A stretch of DNA of 64,000 nt from Nitrosomonadaceae bacterium (lineage in GTDB: Bacteria > Pseudomonadota > Gammaproteobacteria > Burkholderiales > Nitrosomonadaceae). Shown here one piece after another: positions 57,181-64,000 of the stretch; within the stretch, counting starts at the first letter, position 1, and each line of letters starts with the position of its first letter. The stretch lies in the NCBI GenBank assembly GCA_002721545.1, contig PBKR01000011.1, forward strand, positions 109,034-173,033. The letters run 5' to 3'. The translations under genes were made by a program, and so were the position numbers. A model generated the notes under the pieces. The model was not told the origin of the DNA, did not search any database, and was given only the letters and a program-made list of their open reading frames with translations.

Positions 57181-58170
57181 ATGGTTATTAATTTTAGGTA
57201 TGACAATAGAATTTTTATTCTATTTTTTCTGGCAATAGGTATTTTATTCTCGTTTCAAGTAGAAGCATCGGTAAGAGAATATTGGATTGCTGCAGAAAAA
57301 GTATCTTGGGATTATGCGCCCTCTGCGCAGAATCAGATTGTGCCTGATGAAGGTCTTGGAGTTTGGGGTGGTTCCTTAAAATACAAAAAATATCGTTATA
57401 TAGGCTATACAGACAATACCTATGCTGTCCCTGTGCCTCAAGATGATTGGATGGGAATATTAGGCCCACAGATACGGGGTGTAGTGGGAGATAATATAGT
57501 TGTTCATTTTTTAAATAGGACAGATCGTCCACTATCTATGCATCCTCATGGGGTACTATACAGCAAAGATAACGAAGGAGCTGATGGCCATAGTGCAGGG
57601 GCGCATGTTTTACCAGGAGAATCTTATAAATATATATGGGCTGTTGATGAGGCTTCTGGTCCAGGGCCCAATGACCCTTCATCAATTGTCTGGCTCTACC
57701 ATTCTCATGTTCTAGGGGAGGAAGAGATGAACTTGGGTTTAGTTGGTGCGATTATTATTACCAGAAGAGGAATGGAAAGCTCTCCTTCGAATCCTTCTCC
57801 GTATGATGTAGATCATGAATTTATTTCATTATTCATGATTTTTAATGAGGAAAATGGTGAAGAAAGTGGATTAAAACATGCAATTAATGGCCGTATTTTT
57901 GGCAACCTTAATGGATATAGCACTAAGATAGGCAAGCGTGTGCGATGGCACGTAGCAGCTCTAGGTAATGAACAGGATAACCATACTATTCATTGGCATG
58001 GGCAAACAGTTCTTAATCAGGGGCATCGAACTGATGTCATAGAGGTGTTTCCTGCTAGTATGGTTTCGGTTGATATGATTCCTCGTTCGCCAGGCAATTG
58101 GCTTGTACATTGTCATGTTAATGATCATATGCTTGCAGGAATGTCTACACGTTGGCATGTATTGCCCTGA
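57181..58170 (+). CDS. Two-domain multicopper oxidase (NcgA/BCO-like)
   Basis: HPHGVLY, WLYHSHV, HTIHWHGQ, WLVHCHVNDHMLAGM; 329 aa with signal peptide. Confidence 0.88.
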   Translation: MVINFRYDNRIFILFFLAIGILFSFQVEASVREYWIAAEKVSWDYAPSAQNQIVPDEGLGVWGGSLKYKKYRYIGYTDNTYAVPVPQDDWMGILGPQIRGVVGDNIVVHFLNRTDRPLSMHPHGVLYSKDNEGADGHSAGAHVLPGESYKYIWAVDEASGPGPNDPSSIVWLYHSHVLGEEEMNLGLVGAIIITRRGMESSPSNPSPYDVDHEFISLFMIFNEENGEESGLKHAINGRIFGNLNGYSTKIGKRVRWHVAALGNEQDNHTIHWHGQTVLNQGHRTDVIEVFPASMVSVDMIPRSPGNWLVHCHVNDHMLAGMSTRWHVLP

Positions 58171-58231
58171 ATATGAAACATGTTTGAAAAAGAAATATTA
58201 AGACATAACTGCGATTAACATTAAATCATTC

Positions 58232-58951
58232 TTGATATTAAGCATGAAATATTGCTGCCTAATTATTCCCTTATTTATTTCAAATTTAGTAAATGCATCA
58301 GGAAGTTTATCGATTACTGTACCCGATACAATGGAAGAGCGGGTGAAGGCATGTACTATTTGTCATAATAATAAAGATAGAATAGGTCGTGACGCATATT
58401 ATCCGCGTATAGCTGGTAAGCCTGCTGGTTATATTTTCAATCAATTAAAACATTTTAGGGATGGGCGGCGCTATTATCAGCCTATGGCTATTCTGCTTGA
58501 AAATATGTCAGATGAATATATGCTAGAAATAGCGCATTATTTTTCTTCCTTACAGTTGCCATACCCACCACCTGAAGAAATTAGTATGCAACCAGAAGAA
58601 ATTGAACATATCAATATGCTTATTCGTTTAGGGGATCTAGATAGGAGTATTCCAGCATGTCAATCATGTCATGGAAAATTATTAATGGGGATTAAGCCAT
58701 TTATTCCAGGCTTACTTGGATTACCGCTTGCTTATATTTCTGCTCAATTCGGGAGTTGGCGTAATGGAGGGTTAATGCGAGGCCAAGATTCTAATTGTAT
58801 GTCAGAAATTGCAAATTTACTTACTGATAAAGAGGTTGTTGCTATTGCAAAATGGCTTGCTATGCAACCCGTATCTGGGGAGCCAGATCAATCTGAATTA
58901 CTTTTACCTAAGCTTTTTCATCGTTGTAGTGAACTTATGTATTTGAAATGA
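58232..58951 (+). CDS. Diheme c-type cytochrome
   Basis: CTICH and CQSCH motifs, signal peptide; immediately downstream of the MCO. Confidence 0.9.
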   Translation: MILSMKYCCLIIPLFISNLVNASGSLSITVPDTMEERVKACTICHNNKDRIGRDAYYPRIAGKPAGYIFNQLKHFRDGRRYYQPMAILLENMSDEYMLEIAHYFSSLQLPYPPPEEISMQPEEIEHINMLIRLGDLDRSIPACQSCHGKLLMGIKPFIPGLLGLPLAYISAQFGSWRNGGLMRGQDSNCMSEIANLLTDKEVVAIAKWLAMQPVSGEPDQSELLLPKLFHRCSELMYLK

Positions 58952-60258
58952 AAAGTATACAGTATGAATCTAAGATCTATATACAGAGGAAAATAGTATC
59001 AGCATGTAGTTTTGCGGCATCTTTTTTCATTCTATTATCATTGTTTGGATCTGTTTTTGCAGATCCTATACAACCTGCCCATCATATTTCTAATCAAAAT
59101 AGATTAGTTGGCTCATATCTTGCTCGAGTTGGAAACTGTATAGGGTGCCACACTGCTAGGGGCGGGGATTTATTTGCTGGTGGAAGAGAAATGCATACTT
59201 CATTTGGAATTTTTATTACACCGAATATAACGCCAGATAAAGAAACAGGAATTGGAAATTGGGATAAGAGTGATTTTTGGAGGGCTCTTCATCAAGGAGA
59301 ATCTCGTAATGGTCGTATGCTTTATCCTGTTTTCCCTTACCCTCAATATACTAAGATAACAAGGAAAGATTCAGATGCAATCTTTGATTATCTTATGTCT
59401 CTGAAGCCTATTGTAAATGAGAATGCTCCTAGTAGAGTTTTCTTCCCATATAATTTAGAGCCGCTTTTGTATATATGGAGAAAACTTTATTTTAAAAAAG
59501 GAGTATTTAAACCAGATTTATCTAAAAGTAAAGAATGGAATCGAGGTGCTTACTTAGTGGAAGGACTTGGACATTGTAATTCATGTCATTCTTCTCGTAA
59601 TTTATTAGGAGCAAGTCAGAAAACAAAGCATATTGGAAAGAAGATGACAGGTATGGGTTGGTATGCGCCATCCTTAATTTCTAGACTAGAGGCGGGTAGT
59701 AGAGGGCTGGAAATAAATGAGATTATTGAACTTCTTACATCTGGCATATCTAAGAATGCGGTAGCTTCTGGCCATATGGCAACCGTGATTAGGCAAAGCC
59801 TTCAGTTTATGTTGCCACAGGATATACGTGCTATTGCTATATATCTTAAATATATTGGAAGAGAAAATTCTGATATTGCACCTGCAGAGAGTTTTCCAGT
59901 TTTATCTAAGAAAGTACGTAGCCAGCTTTCAGAAGGAGGTAAGATATATACGAAATACTGTGAAGGTTGTCATCAGTCTTCTGGTAGAGGTATTCCTGGT
60001 ATTTATCCGCCACTAGCAGGAAATCGAAGTGTGACTATGTCTTCACCCCTTAATACAATATTAAGTGTTATGCATGGAGGATTCCCACCAACTACAATTG
60101 GAAATCCACGGCCATATGGGATGCCACCTTTTCAGCAAATATTTCATGATAAAGAAATAGCCCTAGTAGTTTCTTATATCAGGAATGCATGGGGAAATCA
60201 TAGTAGTTTAGTTACAGAAATTGATATTGAACGAAGTAGAAATAGTAACAGAGATTAA
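58948..60258 (+). CDS. Triheme c-type cytochrome (alcohol/gluconate-dehydrogenase cytochrome subunit-like)
   Basis: CIGCH, CNSCH, CEGCH; FITPNITPDKETGIGNWDKSDFWRALHQG; overlaps the previous ORF by 4 nt. Confidence 0.9.
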   Translation: MKSIQYESKIYIQRKIVSACSFAASFFILLSLFGSVFADPIQPAHHISNQNRLVGSYLARVGNCIGCHTARGGDLFAGGREMHTSFGIFITPNITPDKETGIGNWDKSDFWRALHQGESRNGRMLYPVFPYPQYTKITRKDSDAIFDYLMSLKPIVNENAPSRVFFPYNLEPLLYIWRKLYFKKGVFKPDLSKSKEWNRGAYLVEGLGHCNSCHSSRNLLGASQKTKHIGKKMTGMGWYAPSLISRLEAGSRGLEINEIIELLTSGISKNAVASGHMATVIRQSLQFMLPQDIRAIAIYLKYIGRENSDIAPAESFPVLSKKVRSQLSEGGKIYTKYCEGCHQSSGRGIPGIYPPLAGNRSVTMSSPLNTILSVMHGGFPPTTIGNPRPYGMPPFQQIFHDKEIALVVSYIRNAWGNHSSLVTEIDIERSRNSNRD

Positions 60259-60279
60259 TAAAAATTTAATTGATTCTCT

Positions 60280-60807
60280 TTAATACCGGAATGGATAATA
60301 CCAACCTCTTCGGAAAAATGGATAGCTATAATAACCATAGGGATGCCACCCATATTTACCATGTCCATAACGGTTGTTCTGCCGTTTCGGCCATAAATGG
60401 ATACCTATAGATTGTATCAATGGAACTCGAATAATTTTTTTCCCTACAGTACGCTGGAGATCACCATTCAATTCCCCTACAACACTAATTTCATTGTTTT
60501 TTGAGTAAACTACTGGATCAAGAAACTCTGTACTTTTAATTACGAATCTCCCACCGTGTTCTTCACTTACTTGAGGACGCCCTGAATAATCTAAAGGATA
60601 TGAGAGTACTTGAATTAGGCTAAAATTCTTTTCATTTTCTACATCTATAATAATACCGCCCCACCGAATTAGAGTATTTCTGTGGGCATCAATATTCTGA
60701 ATGGCCTGTGAATAGGTGACATCCACTACATTTATATTCTGTATTGCTTTAGGCATGCTAGTACATGCGCCTAGAACTAGACAAAGAAGGCATAAACATA
60801 CTTTCAT
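60280..60807 (-). CDS. Slp-family outer-membrane lipoprotein
   Basis: Lipobox VLGACTS; VTYSQAIQNIDAHRNTLIRWGGIIIDVENEKNFSLIQVLSYPLDYSGRP. Confidence 0.85.
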   Translation of the reverse strand: MKVCLCLLCLVLGACTSMPKAIQNINVVDVTYSQAIQNIDAHRNTLIRWGGIIIDVENEKNFSLIQVLSYPLDYSGRPQVSEEHGGRFVIKSTEFLDPVVYSKNNEISVVGELNGDLQRTVGKKIIRVPLIQSIGIHLWPKRQNNRYGHGKYGWHPYGYYSYPFFRRGWYYPFRY

Positions 60808-61118
60808 ATTTTCTCCAGAAATATAAAAAATACTTAATCATATAGGTTACAGGAAGATGTAAATTACATAACCTAGAAATAGCTATTAACAGAAAGTATG
60901 TTGAATTTTTTTATTGTTAGCTCTGCTTTGAAATAAATAGATCTTCAAAGAGAGCTAGTATTCCATTAATTCATTTTCTGATAGCAATGTACTAACTTGC
61001 AAAGAGATATATTGCAACTGCTGTAATAAGTATTTTAAGAACTGAAATTACAATAACATGATTAGTAGGTATTGATATATGCTTTTATTGAATAATACAG
61101 TATGATGTAAAAACAGTT

Positions 61119-61142
61119 TAATATATATAGTAATATATATAG
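61119..61142 (+). repeat. Perfect two-copy 12-bp tandem repeat (TAATATATATAG)x2
   Basis: taatatatatagtaatatatatag in the intergenic upstream of 61158. Confidence 0.9.
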
Positions 61143-61157
61143 TATGGCATCGTATTA

Positions 61158-61442
61158 GTGCTTCTAAAGAATGTATTGAGGCATGTCTATAAATATAAAT
61201 CATATATGAAAATTAATGTTTTTGAAGCTGCTAGGCGTATTTCAAGGCTAGCAGCTGCGACTTGGATGATTAGTTGGATGGTGTTAGCGCTAAATAATAA
61301 TATGCAAGGGGATCCTATTTACTTTGCTATTGTGTCATTTGGGGGCCTTTTTTTTATTCTGATGGTTACTTCGATAATTGGCTGGATTGTGCGCAAGTTT
61401 ATGGGGATTCCTGCTAGAAAAGATAGAAAGGTAATTAATTGA
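61158..61442 (+). CDS. Small membrane protein, unknown function
   Basis: Two predicted TM segments (LAAATWMISWMVLAL; IVSFGGLFFILMVTSIIGWIV); start could be the internal ATG at 61206. Confidence 0.55.
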   Translation: MLLKNVLRHVYKYKSYMKINVFEAARRISRLAAATWMISWMVLALNNNMQGDPIYFAIVSFGGLFFILMVTSIIGWIVRKFMGIPARKDRKVIN

Positions 61443-61502
61443 GAAGTCTTGCTAGCAAGGTGCTCTATAGGTATTTAAAAGATAAATATAGCAATCTAAA
61501 AA

Positions 61503-61757
61503 ATGAGACGAGCAAATTTATTAATTATAATGACATTATTTGGTTGTGCATCTACTCCATACAATGGAAAATATACACTAAATGGCGATGAAAATATTGA
61601 TTACAGCATTGAAAAGAAGCAGTGCCAGATACAAGCAACAGAGCAGGCAATTCAAAAATTAGATGGAAATACAATTGGTTCTACTTGGATGTTAAGTAGG
61701 AGAAATAATATGCTTGCTTGTATGAAAGAAAAAGGGTTTAAGTGGAATCAAGAGTAA
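61503..61757 (+). CDS. Small lipoprotein, unknown function
   Basis: Lipobox TLFGCAS; conserved-looking CQIQATEQAIQ...MLACMKEKGFKW. Confidence 0.6.
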   Translation: MRRANLLIIMTLFGCASTPYNGKYTLNGDENIDYSIEKKQCQIQATEQAIQKLDGNTIGSTWMLSRRNNMLACMKEKGFKWNQE

Positions 61758-61896
61758 ATAACATTATGATTTGATTATTATTATTTGCTAATTCATTAGA
61801 ATGTGCCATATAATTTTTATTTGATGGATTAGATTATTCGTTTTTTGAAAAAATATTTATACTTGTAATTATATTTTATGCCCATATATTCATAAT

Positions 61897-62097
61897 ATGA
61901 AAAAGATACTTTCCCTTTCTTCTAAAACTAAGAAACGAGTTCTTGTTCTAACTGAAAGCCCTGATGGTGACGTTGATTGGATAGATGCTGCTGAATTGGC
62001 GGAATCAGTTGGGATAACTTATGAGCAGTATCCAGCTTGGCTAAATTCTATGCATGAGTTAGGAGCAGTAGCGATATCAGATAGAATGGCACATTAA
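61897..62097 (+). CDS. Small hypothetical protein (66 aa)
   Basis: ORF with plausible composition; KKRVLVLTESPDGDVDWIDAAELAESVGIT. Confidence 0.4.
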   Translation: MKKILSLSSKTKKRVLVLTESPDGDVDWIDAAELAESVGITYEQYPAWLNSMHELGAVAISDRMAH

Positions 62098-62244
62098 ATT
62101 TAGTATTCCTGCTCTATTTTATTATTAAACTTTAATTACTAAGTGTAGTCTTAGAATTATTCTTCATTGTTTGTTCAATTGTAGATGATAGATTATTTTT
62201 AAAATAATAGTGAGTGTATATTTCGTACTTATATTAGATAAGAT

Positions 62245-63306
62245 ATGTTTTTAGGGATTGTTATTAAAATTATTCGTCATATTTTTTTATTTTTATTTAT
62301 TCTGTTATTTGCTGCATGTGCAAATAAGTCGTATTTAGCAAAAAATCAGGACTCTAGTGGAGTAGCAAAGAGCAAGGATTCTACCGGCTTCCCAACTGTC
62401 GAACGTTCTGTGGCTGGTTGTCAGCCGGATGAGAGCGCCTTTGACTGTGATCGTCGCGCTATTCTTTCAATGCTTGGTGAATATCAGGTAAGCTTTAATT
62501 TCTATGAGACGTCAATACTTAAGCCTGGGTATGTAAGAAGTGACCCTAAGCATTCTGGAGGATTTGAGGTAGTAGTGCTGGCAGAGGATACTAATTCACG
62601 TATATCAATACAACATATTTTAGTTGGAGCTGGTGGCATGAAAATCAAGCACTGGAGACAAGAGTGGGTATATGAGATGCCTTCCCATTGGGTTTATTTG
62701 GGTAATCAGAGTTTTGAAATTCAGAAACGTAAGCTTTCTTCTATACCAGGGACTTGGACACAATTGGTATATGGAGTAAATGATGGGCCTCGTTATGCAG
62801 GAAGTGGTCGTTGGAACCATCGTTATGGGGTGTCAACTTGGACTTCAGAGCGTACGTGGCGTCCATTACCAAGACGAGAATATTCAAAGCGTAAGGATTA
62901 TCAGTTATTAAATGTCGAAAATCGTCATACAATTACTCCGCAGGGCTGGACGCATGAACAGGATAATACTAAAGTTAAACGTAATAATGGGAAAGATACT
63001 ACCCTAGTACGTGAGTTTGGTTTTAATGAATATCGGCGTATTGATGGCTTTGATTTCAGTCCAGGTCTCGATTATTGGAAAGCTACTTCGCCGTTTTGGG
63101 AACTGGTACGTAAACGGTGGAATAAAGAATTAAATAAAGAAGGTATAACTAAGCTTTTATTTGAAACTGGTGATGAAAAATTTAGTGATGAAGTTTTATC
63201 TCTTGCAGATGCTTATCAGATTAATCCAGTCATGAATAACCATTTGCCTGCATTTGAGGAAATATTTGGAAAGTTTGTAAGCACTGATGCGTCTACAATG
63301 CATTGA
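62245..63306 (+). CDS. Lipoprotein of DUF6607 type
   Basis: Lipobox LFAACAN; CDRRAILSMLGEYQVSFNFYETSILKPGYVRSDPKHSGGFEVVVLAED. Confidence 0.65.
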   Translation: MFLGIVIKIIRHIFLFLFILLFAACANKSYLAKNQDSSGVAKSKDSTGFPTVERSVAGCQPDESAFDCDRRAILSMLGEYQVSFNFYETSILKPGYVRSDPKHSGGFEVVVLAEDTNSRISIQHILVGAGGMKIKHWRQEWVYEMPSHWVYLGNQSFEIQKRKLSSIPGTWTQLVYGVNDGPRYAGSGRWNHRYGVSTWTSERTWRPLPRREYSKRKDYQLLNVENRHTITPQGWTHEQDNTKVKRNNGKDTTLVREFGFNEYRRIDGFDFSPGLDYWKATSPFWELVRKRWNKELNKEGITKLLFETGDEKFSDEVLSLADAYQINPVMNNHLPAFEEIFGKFVSTDASTMH

Positions 63307-63364
63307 ACATTAATTCAATATTTTATTTTGGTAATAAATACAATATAACTATATTTTGATTAAA

Positions 63365-63769
63365 TTAGTTGCATGCATATTTCCATAAATCTTCAGAGAC
63401 ACTGTCAGGTACAATAGGTTCCCACTTATTGTATGGTATATCATTGGCATAGACTATTTTACCTTCAGTAAACCTTCCTGAATGCTTGGAAATATAAAGT
63501 AGGCGAGTTTGTAATTTTTTACAATCATATTCCTTGTGTTTCTTGATAGACATAATTTTGTCACCAGACTCTATTATGGCTTTTCTGTAGTCGAATAAAA
63601 TCCATAATTTTGTATGGTCACCTGTTTTTTTAATAGTTTCGGGATTCACGAATATAGAGGAGCCATTCCTGTTGGTTGAGATATTGTTCCATTCAGCGCT
63701 AGCAGAATTACTAAAAATCGCTAGTAATAGGGTTAGGGCAGCGCTAATAAAATGCCTTGTCCTATACAT
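63365..63769 (-). CDS. Surface-adhesin protein E-like family, exported (second copy)
   Basis: SASAEWNNISTNRNGSSIFVNPETIKKTGDHTKLWILFDY...KEYDCKKLQTR...LWKYACN; same pattern as 50527..50916. Confidence 0.7.
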   Translation of the reverse strand: MYRTRHFISAALTLLLAIFSNSASAEWNNISTNRNGSSIFVNPETIKKTGDHTKLWILFDYRKAIIESGDKIMSIKKHKEYDCKKLQTRLLYISKHSGRFTEGKIVYANDIPYNKWEPIVPDSVSEDLWKYACN

Positions 63770-64000
63770 AAATATTATTAATGTTGGTGTATTTTATTGA
63801 ATCTTAAAGCATGCATGTGTACTCAAAGTCAAGTAAGGATTTTAAATTCTTATGGTATACTTAAATTAGTATAGAACTATATACTGTAATTTCTTAAGAT
63901 GATAAGGTTTTACTGTGAGTTTATCTAGGAGGAAAGGTAAATAATTTTATAGGAAATGAGAATTATAGTCATAATTATTTATTAATATTTGGCAGTCTGA

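Overview
AT-rich bacterial chromosome segment. Gene content and order look betaproteobacterial, probably near Nitrosomonadaceae; this taxonomic guess is inference only. Most of the window is ordinary core genome: pyrE (5' truncated), purA-hisZ-DUF2065-hflC-hflK-hflX-hfq, rppH, proS, leuA, pssA-psd, ilvCHI, rpsO-pnp, dksA, a tRNA Pro-Arg-His cluster, a hopanoid locus (hpnG-shc-mlaA-hpnN-mlaC/hpnM-hpnH-ispH), umuDC, tRNA-Leu, a beta-barrel protein, queA-tgt-yajC-secDF-dedA, hemH, nadK-recN-crcB, mltA, dsbC, a UbiH-type monooxygenase and a CAU-decoding tRNA. From about 50 kb it becomes accessory: a diheme peroxidase, a ~2 kb gene-poor stretch with a DnaA-box cluster, a Fur/Zur-family regulator with a ZnuD-like TonB receptor, a two-domain multicopper oxidase with two multiheme cytochromes c, and several small lipoproteins. 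I saw no IS element, prophage or CRISPR array. The points most worth checking are (1) a repeated GCAAC-N3-GTTGC palindrome at the Zur-like gene and at the 5' end of the TonB receptor, (2) the DnaA-box cluster in the gene-poor gap, which is oriC-like but has no dnaA in the window, (3) the multicopper oxidase/cytochrome cluster with no nirK in the window, and (4) a G9 tract inside the UbiH-like ORF.
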